Shown: positions 53,886 through 62,880, counted from the stretch's first letter. The stretch: DNA of 64,000 bases from NORP309 sp964352735 (GCA_964352735.1 CAYGTC010000014.1:1-64000), one strand, 5' to 3'. The notes: generated by a model not told the origin, from the sequence alone. Translations and numbers: made by a program.

Positions 53886-55064
53886 ATGAAAAAAACAACG
53901 AAGACTTATAAATTAAGTCATAGTAGCTTGTTATTGGCTATTTTTAGTCTATTCGCTTTCAATTCTGCCCACGCAGAATATGGTTTAAATTTAACCAAAG
54001 GTGTCACTCAATTCAGTGAAGAGGTTTATGGTTTACACATGACCGTTTTTTGGGTATGTGTGGTAATAGCCATTCTGGTTTTTGGTGCCATGATATACTC
54101 CATGTTTGCCCACAGAAAATCAAAAGGAGTAACAGCAGAACAGTTTTCTCATAGCACTAAAGCAGAGATCATTTGGACGGTTGTACCAATCATTATTCTT
54201 ATCGTTATCGCCTTTCCATCAACTGAAGCGTTGCTAAAGATGGAAGCACCCACCAATGATAACAACGAAAAAATATCCATGGAGATGACCATTAAAGTAA
54301 CTGGTTATCAATGGAAATGGAAATACGATTACTTAGATGAAGGCATTTCTTTTCTCAGCACTTTAGATCCAAAGAGCAATATTGCCAGACAAGTTGGTTC
54401 TAACATTGACCCAAACACAGTTGACAACTACTTACTGGATGTTGATAAACCCTTGGTCATCCCAGCCAATACCAATATCAGGGTTTTACTAACTGCCGAT
54501 GATGTTATTCATTCATGGTGGGTACCGGAATTTGGATGGAAAAGAGACGCCATTCCTGGATATGTTAATGAAGCTTGGACAAATGTGAAAAAACCTGGTA
54601 CTTACAGAGGCCAATGTGCTGAACTTTGTGGAAAAGACCATGGTTTCATGCCAATTGTTGTCATTGTTAAGACAAAAGCAGAATATGCCCAATGGGTTGA
54701 AGAACAAAAAACTGCTCAAATGGCCGACGAAATAAACAATGACAAATTATGGGCACAAAATGATTTAATCAACAAAGGTAAAACCATTTATGAAGCACAG
54801 TGCATTTCATGTCACCAATCATCCGGTCAAGGCTTGGCCAATACATTCCCTGCATTAAATGGCAGTGATGTTGTTAATGGACCAATAGAAGAGCAGATCA
54901 AAACAGTGGTATTTGGCAAGAAAGGTACTGCAATGAAAGGCTTTGGTAATACATTGTCTGAAAGCGAAATTGCCGCAGCAATCACATATACCAGAAATGC
55001 GTGGTCAAACACAGCCAAAGATCTGGTTCAGCCAAAAGATGTTAAAAGAATAAAGAATAGTTGA
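53886..55064 (+). CDS. coxB: Cytochrome c oxidase subunit II with fused cytochrome c domain
   Basis: 392 residues. Signal peptide (cleaved after HA30), two membrane helices (about 52-74 and 94-112), a CuA domain and a C-terminal cytochrome c domain. CuA ligands visible: H209, C244, C248, H252 and M255. The heme site is C306-I-S-C309-H310 with a later AMKGFGN that supplies methionine. It passes electrons to subunit I; the fused heme is typical of caa3-like oxidases, as in several gammaproteobacteria. First gene of the operon; ctaD follows after 10 nt. Confidence 0.94.
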   Translation: MKKTTKTYKLSHSSLLLAIFSLFAFNSAHAEYGLNLTKGVTQFSEEVYGLHMTVFWVCVVIAILVFGAMIYSMFAHRKSKGVTAEQFSHSTKAEIIWTVVPIIILIVIAFPSTEALLKMEAPTNDNNEKISMEMTIKVTGYQWKWKYDYLDEGISFLSTLDPKSNIARQVGSNIDPNTVDNYLLDVDKPLVIPANTNIRVLLTADDVIHSWWVPEFGWKRDAIPGYVNEAWTNVKKPGTYRGQCAELCGKDHGFMPIVVIVKTKAEYAQWVEEQKTAQMADEINNDKLWAQNDLINKGKTIYEAQCISCHQSSGQGLANTFPALNGSDVVNGPIEEQIKTVVFGKKGTAMKGFGNTLSESEIAAAITYTRNAWSNTAKDLVQPKDVKRIKNS

Positions 55065-55074
55065 GGTTACAATA

Positions 55075-56694
55075 ATGAGTCACGCAGCAGTTGCTTCACA
55101 TGATCATCACGATCATGACCACAAACCCAAAGGATTTGTGAAACGTTGGTTGATGACAACCAACCACAAAGATATAGGCACACTATATCTTGTTTTTTCA
55201 TTGGCCATGTTCATCTTAGGTGGTGCACTGGCAATGATCATCAGACTGGAATTATTCCAGCCTGGCTTACAATTTGTTCAACCTGACTTCTTTAATCAGT
55301 TAACCACCATGCATGCATTGATCATGGTTTTTGGTGCAGTCATGCCAGCATTTGTGGGCTTTGCTAACTGGATGATACCGATTATGATTGGCGCACCAGA
55401 TATGGCTTTGCCACGTATGAACAACTGGTCTTTCTGGATCTTACCTTTTGCATTTACCATGCTGGTCTCTACATTCTTTATGGATGGCGGTGCACCCGCG
55501 GCTGGTTGGACCTTATACCCACCTCTTGTTCTTCAGGGCGGTAAAAATTTAGCCTTTGCGGTATTTTCAATCCACATGTTGGGTATTTCTTCAATCATGG
55601 GTGCAATTAATGTCATTGCCACCATCATGAACATGAGAGCTCCTAACATGGGTTATTTAAAAATGCCTTTGTTTGTTTGGACATGGCTGATCACAGCGTT
55701 TTTATTGATTGCTGTTATGCCTGTATTTGCCGGCGCAGTAACCATGTTATTAACTGACCATTACTTTGGCACCAGCTTCTTTAATGCAGCAGGTGGTGGT
55801 GATCCAGTTTTATTCCAACACATTTTCTGGTTCTTTGGCCATCCTGAAGTTTACATCATGATTTTGCCATCATTTGGTATTGTTTCAGAAATATTGCCAA
55901 CATTCTCGCGCAAACCATTATTTGGTTATGTATCGATGGTCTATGCTACAGCTGGTATTGCCTTCTTATCGTTCATCGTATGGGCACATCACATGTTTTC
56001 TGTCGGTATGCCATTGGGCGGTGAGTTGTATTTCATGTATGCCACCTTCCTTATTTCGATACCTACGGGCGTTAAGGTATTTAACTGGGTATCAACCATG
56101 TGGAAAGGCGCCATGACCTTTGAAACGCCAATGTTATGGGCCATTGCATTCATTATATTATTCACCATCGGTGGATTCTCAGGTTTGATGCTGGCCGTTG
56201 CACCAGCAGATTTTCAATACCATGATACCTATTTTGTGGTTGCTCACTTCCATTATGTATTGGTCACAGGTGCAGTTTTTGCCATCATTGGTGGTGTGTA
56301 TTACTGGATCCCGAAATGGTCTGGCAATATGTATTCAGAGCGTTTGGGCAAAATACACTTTTGGTGGTCAACCATTTCTGTTAATGTCTTGTTCTTCCCG
56401 CAGCATTTCTTAGGGCTTGCCGGTATGCCAAGACGGATTCCAGATTATTCAACACAATTTGCTGAATTCAATATGTGGTCTAGTATCGGTGGATTTGCCT
56501 TTGGCCTTGCACAAATTTTCTTTGTCATCATTGTCTATAGAACGATTAAAGGTAAAGGCACTGTCAAAGCAACAGACAGAGTATGGGAAGGTGCTAAAGG
56601 TTTAGAATGGTTTATTCCATCTCCAGCTCCACATCATACATTCCAAGATGGGGAACCAGTGAAAGATGAGCAATTGGCTCACGTACCACATTAA
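55075..56694 (+). CDS. ctaD: Cytochrome c oxidase subunit I
   Basis: 539 residues, 12 membrane helices. It holds heme a and the heme a3-CuB centre and reduces oxygen. Motifs include the N-terminal W-L-M-T-T-N-H-K-D-I-G-T-L-Y, MHALIMVFG with a heme a ligand histidine, FWFFGHPEVYI with the CuB-His/Tyr pair, VWAHHMFSVG with the two other CuB histidines, and VVAHFHYVL with heme ligands. GAGG in the ribosome-binding site overlaps the upstream stop. Confidence 0.97.
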   Translation: MSHAAVASHDHHDHDHKPKGFVKRWLMTTNHKDIGTLYLVFSLAMFILGGALAMIIRLELFQPGLQFVQPDFFNQLTTMHALIMVFGAVMPAFVGFANWMIPIMIGAPDMALPRMNNWSFWILPFAFTMLVSTFFMDGGAPAAGWTLYPPLVLQGGKNLAFAVFSIHMLGISSIMGAINVIATIMNMRAPNMGYLKMPLFVWTWLITAFLLIAVMPVFAGAVTMLLTDHYFGTSFFNAAGGGDPVLFQHIFWFFGHPEVYIMILPSFGIVSEILPTFSRKPLFGYVSMVYATAGIAFLSFIVWAHHMFSVGMPLGGELYFMYATFLISIPTGVKVFNWVSTMWKGAMTFETPMLWAIAFIILFTIGGFSGLMLAVAPADFQYHDTYFVVAHFHYVLVTGAVFAIIGGVYYWIPKWSGNMYSERLGKIHFWWSTISVNVLFFPQHFLGLAGMPRRIPDYSTQFAEFNMWSSIGGFAFGLAQIFFVIIVYRTIKGKGTVKATDRVWEGAKGLEWFIPSPAPHHTFQDGEPVKDEQLAHVPH

Positions 56695-56700
56695 TTGATC

Positions 56701-56808
56701 ATGAACGATATCGAAAAAAGAAGAAAAGCAGCCCGTCGCACCGCGATTGGGCTGTTAGTCTTTGCCATTGGTATTTTTACGGCTTTTTATCTATTAAACA
56801 TACACTGA
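56701..56808 (+). CDS. Small membrane protein of the oxidase operon (cytochrome oxidase small assembly protein type)
   Basis: 35 residues, easily missed. An N-terminal basic stretch (E-K-R-R-K-A-A-R-R) precedes one membrane helix (about 14-33, GLLVFAIGIFTAFYLL). It sits exactly between ctaD (6 nt) and ctaG (6 nt), the place where other proteobacteria encode a 35-45 residue 'small assembly protein' with the same basic-plus-helix build. It probably helps oxidase assembly or sits at its periphery; its mechanism is unknown. Confidence 0.7.
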   Translation: MNDIEKRRKAARRTAIGLLVFAIGIFTAFYLLNIH

Positions 56809-56814
56809 CATAAC

Positions 56815-57327
56815 ATGAATAAAACCGTACTTAAAACCAGTTTAATTGCCGTAATGATGTTTGGCTTTGCTTTTGCCTTAATACCTTTATATAACACATT
56901 TTGTGAAATTACAGGACTTAATGGAAAAACCAGTGGTCAAGTGGCTGAAGAGATTACCAAAACTCAGGTCATTGATGAGAATCGCTTAGTTACGGTTCAA
57001 TTTGATGCCAGTGTTAACTCAGCACTCAATTGGGAATTTAGACCCACAGAGTTATCCATGGAAGTCATTCCTGGGAAGCTCTACAAAACCGAATTTTATG
57101 CGAAAAATTTATCGCAAAAACCTGTAACAGGCAGGGCAACTTTCAGTGTTACACCTGGTCTTGCATCCTTGTACTTTAACAAAACTGAATGCTTTTGTTT
57201 CACAGAACAAGTATTGCAAGCCAATGAAGAAGTATTGATGCCAGTCACTTTTATAGTTGACTCTCAATTAGAAGAAGGCACAAATATCATGACACTGTCC
57301 TATACTTTTTATAATTCTGAGGCCTAG
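56815..57327 (+). CDS. ctaG: Cytochrome c oxidase assembly protein CtaG (Cox11)
   Basis: 170 residues. One membrane helix (about 9-24) followed by a periplasmic Ig-like domain. The copper site is C126-F-C128-F, preceded by N-K-T-E; C30 (NTFCEITG) is the third conserved cysteine. It delivers Cu to the CuB site of subunit I. It lies 6 nt after the small gene and 85 nt before ctaE. Confidence 0.94.
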   Translation: MNKTVLKTSLIAVMMFGFAFALIPLYNTFCEITGLNGKTSGQVAEEITKTQVIDENRLVTVQFDASVNSALNWEFRPTELSMEVIPGKLYKTEFYAKNLSQKPVTGRATFSVTPGLASLYFNKTECFCFTEQVLQANEEVLMPVTFIVDSQLEEGTNIMTLSYTFYNSEA

Positions 57328-57412
57328 TTTCTTATTACAACGCCTCATAACACATTAAACAGTATTAAATTGAAAAAAATGATTAGAAAGAAATTAACGA
57401 GACGAGGGTAAA

Positions 57413-58285
57413 ATGTCTAATACAAGTAACGATCAATACTATGTTCCACATCTTGCACGTTGGCCAATTGTAGGCTCAATTGGCATGACATTGGCAGCCG
57501 TTGGTGCAGCTCTTTTTATGAACAGCGAAACAGACTCCACACCTGTACTTATGTACTTAGGCTTTGCTGTCATCATCTTCATGATGTTTGGCTGGTTTGG
57601 AGAAGTCATAAAAGAATCTGAAGGCAACATGTATAACCCACAAGTAGATGCATCGTTCAGAATGGGCATGATTTGGTTTATATTTTCTGAAGTCATGTTT
57701 TTTGCCAGTTTCTTTGGCGCGCTCTGGTATGTGCGCAACCTTTCTGTGCCATGGCTGGGCGGCGAAGGCACAGGACTATTCACCAATTCTGAGTTATGGT
57801 CAGGATATGAGGGCGTTTGGCCAACCAATGGACCAGGCGATGTTGGGGGTCAATTTCAATTAATAGATCCATACCACTTACCAATGATAAACACAATCTT
57901 ACTGATGGCCAGTTCAATCACATTAACAATAGCTCATCATGCTCTTGTCGATGGCGCAAGGAAGAAAGTGATAGGTTGGCTAATTGCAACCGTTGCATTG
58001 GGTGCAATCTTCCTATATTTCCAAGCTGACGAGTACATTGAAGCTTATCAGCATCTAGATCTTACTTTAGAATCTGGTATTTATGGTTCAACATTCTTTA
58101 TGTTAACCGGTTTTCATGGCATGCATGTTACCTTAGGAGCAATCATGTTAGCCGTAATTACCGTTCGAATGATAAGAGGACACTTTAAGCCAGAAAGCCA
58201 CTTTGGATTCGAGGCAGTAGCATGGTACTGGCACTTTGTTGATGTAGTTTGGTTAGGTTTGTTTATTTTTGTGTATATAATCTAA
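57413..58285 (+). CDS. ctaE: Cytochrome c oxidase subunit III
   Basis: 290 residues with seven membrane helices. Evidence: YYVPHLARWPIVGS at the start, F-S-E-V-M-F-F-A-S-F-F-G-A-L-W-Y, L-I-D-P-Y-H-L-P-M-I-N-T, TGFHGMHVTLGA, and the final AVAWYWHFVDVVWLGLFIFVYI. GACGAGGGTAAA provides the ribosome-binding site. Last gene of the operon; an intrinsic terminator follows at 58315-58347. No SURF1, ctaA or ctaB gene lies nearby in the window. Confidence 0.96.
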   Translation: MSNTSNDQYYVPHLARWPIVGSIGMTLAAVGAALFMNSETDSTPVLMYLGFAVIIFMMFGWFGEVIKESEGNMYNPQVDASFRMGMIWFIFSEVMFFASFFGALWYVRNLSVPWLGGEGTGLFTNSELWSGYEGVWPTNGPGDVGGQFQLIDPYHLPMINTILLMASSITLTIAHHALVDGARKKVIGWLIATVALGAIFLYFQADEYIEAYQHLDLTLESGIYGSTFFMLTGFHGMHVTLGAIMLAVITVRMIRGHFKPESHFGFEAVAWYWHFVDVVWLGLFIFVYII

Positions 58286-58314
58286 CACACAAACTGACAT
58301 ATTAAGTAATAGAT

Positions 58315-58347
58315 AACGCCTCATCTTTTGTGATGAGGCGTTTTTTT
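58315..58347 (+). terminator. Terminator of the cytochrome oxidase operon
   Basis: Perfect 11-bp stem AACGCCTCATC (58315-58325) with 58332-58342, 6-nt loop, then a T run to 58347. It begins 30 nt past the ctaE stop. Confidence 0.9.
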
Positions 58348-58670
58348 GTGCTTTAAATTTTATCATTCCTCACTTCAAACAATTACCCTTAAGCCTACAA
58401 TTCTATCGATGTTACAGCCATCATAATTCAAGAAGTTATTTCATAAATTAATATATATTTATATTCGTACTATTATATTAGTATGTTAACATATCGACAC
58501 GATGCGGAGAAATACAATGAAACCTTTAAAAACTAGACTGGATATTACATCATAGAATGGAATTTAGGAGAAATGACACTTTATACCAGAATAGTTCTAT
58601 GAATCGATAATTGCCTTTAATGTAATCCAATTAAATAGACAATATTAAGATGAAGAAAGTGTATTGATAT
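58348..58670. other. AT-rich region between two terminators
   Basis: About 320 bp enclosed by the ctaE terminator and the hairpin at 58671-58697. A GCGGAGA ribosome-binding-like site stands before a 12-codon frame (58517-58555), and TTAGGAGAAATG opens another short frame that soon stops. AT-rich, promoter-like sequence lies at 58440-58490. It may encode a small RNA or be a decayed gene. Confidence 0.35.
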
Positions 58671-58697
58671 AAAAAAGCCCCAAATTGGGGCTTTTTT
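58671..58697. terminator. Bidirectional terminator before the DUF2909 gene end
   Basis: Perfect 11-bp stem AAAAAAGCCCC/GGGGCTTTTTT around AAATT. It has a T run on both strands, so it ends the leftward prc-DUF2909 transcript and any rightward transcript from 58348-58670. Confidence 0.88.
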
Positions 58698-58725
58698 ATA
58701 TCTCGAGTTAAGAAAACTAAGAACT

Positions 58726-58935
58726 CTACTTCTGTGGCAACAATGTATGGGCTTCTAACCAGCCCATCTTCAATGCCAGAAAAATAATAATAAATAAACC
58801 AAAACTCGCTGCAACTCTGACCGTTAAAAAACGCACCGTATTTTTACCCTGACCTTTGTCTCTGATCATGTAATACATGGCAAGCGCCAAATTATACATA
58901 ATAAACAATAAAGCAACGACAATAAAAGTTTTCAT
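58726..58935 (-). CDS. DUF2909 twin-transmembrane protein
   Basis: 69 residues, two membrane helices (about 4-22 and 41-60) joined by a basic loop with M-I-R-D-K-G-Q-G and the R-F-L-T-V-R-V motif. In other gammaproteobacteria this protein is encoded within the cytochrome oxidase cluster, usually beside ctaE and SURF1. Here it lies opposite the operon and its start overlaps the prc stop by one base (TAATG). Its role is unknown. Confidence 0.82.
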   Translation of the reverse strand: MKTFIVVALLFIMYNLALAMYYMIRDKGQGKNTVRFLTVRVAASFGLFIIIFLALKMGWLEAHTLLPQK

Positions 58936-61121
58936 TATAATTTCTTACCAATTTCCTGAACAGAATCCTTAGGTGTATCAGCCATTAACCTTTCTTGTCT
59001 GAGACCAATTAAATCCGTTACTATTCGAGCGGCTTCCATTAAGATGAAATCACCAGCTGGTTCCGAATCATTCTCTGTGTTACTGAACTCGTCATCTAGA
59101 TCTGAATCATCCTCGTCTTCTTGGATAGTTTCGGAGTTAAATACGACATTGACAGCTGTAATTAAAGGATCAAGCTCTCCTTGGGTGATGGCAGCTCTTT
59201 TATTTTTCCTTTCAATTTTTCGATCTTCCTGTTTCTTTGTTTCAGCTTTTCTGACAGCTTCAGACAATGATACAGATACATCATTTTTCATCTCATTGTA
59301 ATATTCATAATCTTCTTTGATAAAAGCAAATTCAGGATTTACAGATTCACGCGCATTATAATTGGCTCTAAGGTGTGGAATTTCTTTAGTCAAGTCACCT
59401 TGCATATTATAGTTCGAACGCTTAATGCTGCTCCATGGTAAAGCATTTTCATACTCACTCTCACCATAACTGTCTGTACCTGCACGATCTGGAAATTGGA
59501 TATCTGGAATAACACCACGATTTTGCGTGCTACCACCATTGATTCTAAAGAACTGAGACAAGGTTAATTTTAATTGACCCATTGAATGTTCTTTGCTACT
59601 GGCATAATTATCTAAAGGAATCATACTTTGAACTGTTCCTTTACCAAAACTGCGTTCTCCAACCACTACAGCTCTGCCGTAATCTTGTAATGCAGCTGCA
59701 AAAATTTCTGATGCAGAAGCTGATGCACGGTTAGTCAGAACCACCATTGGCTTTTCCCAAGCAACGCCCTTATCAGCATCTCTATCTACAGATATACTTC
59801 CACGTGAATTTTTTATTTGTACGATAGGGCCTTTATCAATGAATAAACCTGTTAAATCTCTGGCTTCTATCAAAGAACCTCCGCCATTATTTCTTAAGTC
59901 CATAACCAAAGCTTCAACATTTTCTTTTTGGAATTTTTTTAAAATTTTTCTGACATCTGATGTAGTACTGCGAAAATCTTTTTCACCACGGGATCTTGCA
60001 TCAAAATCCAAGTAAAATGCAGGTAAATTAATCACACCCACTTTTGTCATTTTTTTGTTTTCTAAATTAGACTGGACATCTAATATTTGATATTGCGCGG
60101 CTTGTTCTTCTAATTTTACTTTGTCTCTTACTATAGATATGACTCTTGGCTTACTGTCTAGTAAATCATTTTCTCCAATGACAGCCAAACGAACCACGGT
60201 ACCTTTATCTCCACGTATTTTATCCACTACATCGTCTTGACGCCACCCAACCACATCAATCAAAGAACCAGCATCACCTTGACCAACGGCAACAATTCTA
60301 TCGCCTTTCTTTAAGTTGCCTTCTTTTTCAGCAGGGCCACCTTTTATGACTTTTTGTACGGTAACATAGTCATCAGCCCCTCCCAATAAGGCGCCTATCC
60401 CTTGTAAAGATAAACTCATGTTAATCTTGAAATTTTCTGAAATTCTGGGCGCTAAGTAAGAAGTATGAGGCTCTATTAAAGTTGCATAAGCATTTATAAA
60501 ATACTGAAAAACATCTTCATTGTTTGATTCACTAATGCGCTTTGCGATTCTTTTATATCTTTTAGATAACGTTTCTTTGATTTTATCCTCTTCTTTGCCT
60601 GCCAATTTAAGATTCAAAAAATCATTTTTAACCCTTTTACGCCACAAGTCATTCATTTGATCTTCTGTTGTAACCCTAGCCAGTTCTTCCCTATCCCAGA
60701 TATATTCCTCATCAACACTAAAATCAAAATCTTTATCAAGCAATTTCAAAGCATATTCTGTACGCTCTTGTATCCTTTTCACGTATAGAGTAAAAATTCT
60801 GAATGCCATATCAACATCACCTGATTTAATGGCATCATCTACTTCAGTTCTATACACTTGAAACTCTTCAACGTCTTGTTTATAAAAATACACTTTGTTG
60901 GCATCAAGAGTATCAATATAATTATCTAATATTTTTGCTGAAAAACTGTCATCTAATTTCACAGGTTTATAATGTAACTGTTCTAATAATCGCACCACCC
61001 ATCGGCTGGTTTCTTTTTGATAGGGCTCTGGTTTCAAACTGATTTCAGTGGTTTTAGCATTGGCATTTAGGCCAAAAAAGGACAATAATAACAGGCTAAA
61101 AAAGAATAAATTGTTTCTCAT
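58935..61121 (-). CDS. prc: Carboxy-terminal (tail-specific) processing protease Prc
   Basis: 728 residues, signal peptide ending near NANA22. Periplasmic S41 protease that trims or degrades proteins, among them lipoproteins and cell-wall hydrolases. The N-terminal DUF3340-like helical part precedes a PDZ domain (about 240-330, SLQGIGALLGG). The catalytic dyad is S469 (ASASASE) and K494 (SFGKGTVQ), with D480, matching the E. coli spacing. A charged C-terminal region, richer in Asp/Glu than usual near 690, ends the protein. It is coupled to DUF2909. Confidence 0.95.
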   Translation of the reverse strand: MRNNLFFFSLLLLSFFGLNANAKTTEISLKPEPYQKETSRWVVRLLEQLHYKPVKLDDSFSAKILDNYIDTLDANKVYFYKQDVEEFQVYRTEVDDAIKSGDVDMAFRIFTLYVKRIQERTEYALKLLDKDFDFSVDEEYIWDREELARVTTEDQMNDLWRKRVKNDFLNLKLAGKEEDKIKETLSKRYKRIAKRISESNNEDVFQYFINAYATLIEPHTSYLAPRISENFKINMSLSLQGIGALLGGADDYVTVQKVIKGGPAEKEGNLKKGDRIVAVGQGDAGSLIDVVGWRQDDVVDKIRGDKGTVVRLAVIGENDLLDSKPRVISIVRDKVKLEEQAAQYQILDVQSNLENKKMTKVGVINLPAFYLDFDARSRGEKDFRSTTSDVRKILKKFQKENVEALVMDLRNNGGGSLIEARDLTGLFIDKGPIVQIKNSRGSISVDRDADKGVAWEKPMVVLTNRASASASEIFAAALQDYGRAVVVGERSFGKGTVQSMIPLDNYASSKEHSMGQLKLTLSQFFRINGGSTQNRGVIPDIQFPDRAGTDSYGESEYENALPWSSIKRSNYNMQGDLTKEIPHLRANYNARESVNPEFAFIKEDYEYYNEMKNDVSVSLSEAVRKAETKKQEDRKIERKNKRAAITQGELDPLITAVNVVFNSETIQEDEDDSDLDDEFSNTENDSEPAGDFILMEAARIVTDLIGLRQERLMADTPKDSVQEIGKKL

Positions 61122-61421
61122 GGTTAATAACTCTTGAACTTTTTAATATAGATTATGACTAATCATTCGTTAATTAATAATATAGTTTAATATCTTGTTT
61201 AACAAGACATCAATATTAAATTGGACAAATAAAAGCCATTAGGGTTTCATTTTGTTATAATTAAACTATTCAGTGCTGATATGCTGTTTTATGTCACCAT
61301 AATATTGGTGAAGGTCTTGAAAAACAAATAGAAAGCCTTAACTAAAGATTGATTTATCATTCGTTGAAAATAAAGTACGAATGAAGATACTTATTTTTTA
61401 ATTTCCTTGGAGAAATATTTT
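61122..61421. other. Divergent intergenic region between prc and the FKBP gene
   Basis: 300 bp, very AT-rich. It contains a 13-nt palindrome CTTGTTTAACAAG at 61194-61206 (one-base centre), a possible operator shared by both genes. Otherwise no gene, repeat or strong hairpin was seen. Confidence 0.4.
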
Positions 61422-62144
61422 ATGAAAAGAACTGTTACTGGTTTAATGGTGGGAACAATCATGGCCACCTCAACAACTTTTGCAGGCAATTTGGATACCG
61501 ACAGTCAAAAAACCAACTATATGATTGGTTCAGATGTTGGTAATTACATCCTAAAAAGTGGTTTAGAGTTTGATAGCGATGCTTTTATGCAAGGCATTAA
61601 CGATGCTGCAAATGGTAAAGACTCTCAACTATCTCCAGAGGTTATTGGTCAATTACGTAAAAAATTACAAGATGAGCAAAGAGCCGCTCAAGAAGAACAA
61701 CGCAAAGAAATGATGGCTAAGTTAGAAGCTGATAAGGTGAAAAACTTAGAAGCTGGCAAAGTTTTTATGGCAAAAAAAGCCAAAGATTCTGGTGTTAAAT
61801 CAACCGAGTCAGGTATTTTATATGAAGTTGTTAAACAAGGCGATGGTCCAAAGCCTGCTTCTGCTAATGCCACAGTTGAAGTTCATTATACAGGTACTTT
61901 GATTGATGGATCTAAATTTGATAGCTCTCTTGATCGCGGAGAACCAGCAGTTTTTGCATTGAATCAAGTGATCAAAGGCTGGACAGAAGGCCTTCAGTTA
62001 ATGAATACTGGCTCTAAATACCGTTTTTATATTCCACCTGAGTTAGCCTATGGTTCTGATGCTCGTCCTGGTAGTCCAATCGGCCCTAATAGCACTTTAA
62101 TATTTGATGTTGAATTGATCGGCATTAAAGCTGCAGCTGAATAA
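61422..62144 (+). CDS. FKBP-type peptidyl-prolyl cis-trans isomerase (Mip/FkpA-like)
   Basis: 240 residues from ATG 61422, where GGAG lies 9-10 nt upstream; a TTG 15 nt earlier is not used. Signal peptide ends near TFAG. The N-terminal dimerisation helices include SYMIG-like MIGSDVGNYIL and a long charged helix (about 85-130). The FKBP domain (about 135-237) shows VEVHYTGTLIDGSKFDSS, V-I-K-G-W-T-E-G-L-Q and F-Y-I-P-P-E-L-A-Y-G. It folds or rescues periplasmic and outer-membrane proteins. Terminator at 62164-62193. Confidence 0.92.
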   Translation: MKRTVTGLMVGTIMATSTTFAGNLDTDSQKTNYMIGSDVGNYILKSGLEFDSDAFMQGINDAANGKDSQLSPEVIGQLRKKLQDEQRAAQEEQRKEMMAKLEADKVKNLEAGKVFMAKKAKDSGVKSTESGILYEVVKQGDGPKPASANATVEVHYTGTLIDGSKFDSSLDRGEPAVFALNQVIKGWTEGLQLMNTGSKYRFYIPPELAYGSDARPGSPIGPNSTLIFDVELIGIKAAAE

Positions 62145-62163
62145 TTTACCGTTATTGATGATC

Positions 62164-62193
62164 AAAAAAACCAGCAAATTTGCTGGTTTTTTT
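62164..62193. terminator. Bidirectional terminator after the FKBP gene
   Basis: A 15-bp palindrome AAAAAAACCAGCAAA and its complement (62164-62193), effectively CCAGCA/TGCTGG with A/T flanks. It has T runs on both strands and serves the FKBP gene and the convergent PqqD-like gene. Confidence 0.85.
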
Positions 62194-62201
62194 ATGTTTT
62201 C

Positions 62202-62462
62202 TTAATCACATTTGATGATGTTATGTTTCAAAAGTTCATTGATCAATTCATCAACGTCTTTTTCTGCCTCAAGATGATTAACCATAAAGTTTTCAGTAAT
62301 TTTTTCAATAATATCAGCCCTTAAAAGACCGTCTGCAATCGACTGAAAAATAACCACTGACGTTTCATTCAACTCAAAGTATAATCCTGTTTCAGGTTCC
62401 AGCAATAAAATATGGTTATCTGAAGCAGGCGTTTGTAAAATTTTCTGATTCACTTGATACAT
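62202..62462 (-). CDS. PqqD-like peptide-binding (RRE-type) protein
   Basis: 86 residues, winged-helix PqqD fold. Landmarks are L-L-L-E-P-E-T-G-L-Y-F-E-L-N-E-T, the helix I-F-Q-S-I-A-D-G and a final helix-strand DVDELINELLKHNII. PqqD-like proteins recognise precursor peptides of modified peptides (RiPPs) or PQQ, but no maturase, radical SAM or precursor gene is adjacent. It stands alone, divergent from priA. It may act with a partner elsewhere. Confidence 0.7.
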   Translation of the reverse strand: MYQVNQKILQTPASDNHILLLEPETGLYFELNETSVVIFQSIADGLLRADIIEKITENFMVNHLEAEKDVDELINELLKHNIIKCD

Positions 62463-62880
62463 AAGAAAGAATTCTTACAGCTATCCTCTCTTATGTCAAC
62501 AAGAATTATAGATAAAAATATTTTATCACTGCTAAATGATTGATTTATACACACCTTTTTTGTGTCAAGAATTATTTTCATTTTTTATTTGAAAATAAAT
62601 TATGCATATAAAAACACTAGTTACCTATCTTATTGATATTAAAGCGCTTTATTAAAATGGTTAAATTGTGATCAAAATGATGAAACCTCCATTAAATACA
62701 GGCATTTCAGAGCCATTAATAACAGTTATACACAGGAAATGTGGATAACTTAAAATGACTTAAATTACAAAAAGTTATCATGTTTTCTCAAGAAATGAAA
62801 TAAACACATTATGCTAAATGACTGTCTTGTACTGACAAATAAAAACTGTTATTATTTTAGCAATTATTCAGCATATCCAT
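62463..62880. other. AT-rich region upstream of priA with DnaA-box-like 9-mers
   Basis: 418 bp, divergent. It carries TTATACACA at 62545-62553 and at 62726-62734, and TGTGGATAA (complement TTATCCACA) at 62740-62748, the latter two inverted and 5 nt apart. No gene with a ribosome-binding site is visible. The sites could bind DnaA and regulate priA or a local event. Confidence 0.5.

Noticed and set aside
62463..62880. Chromosomal replication origin (oriC).
   Set aside because: Only three DnaA-box-like 9-mers are present and no dnaA, dnaN, gidA or rpmH gene is nearby; a regulatory site is more modest and safer.
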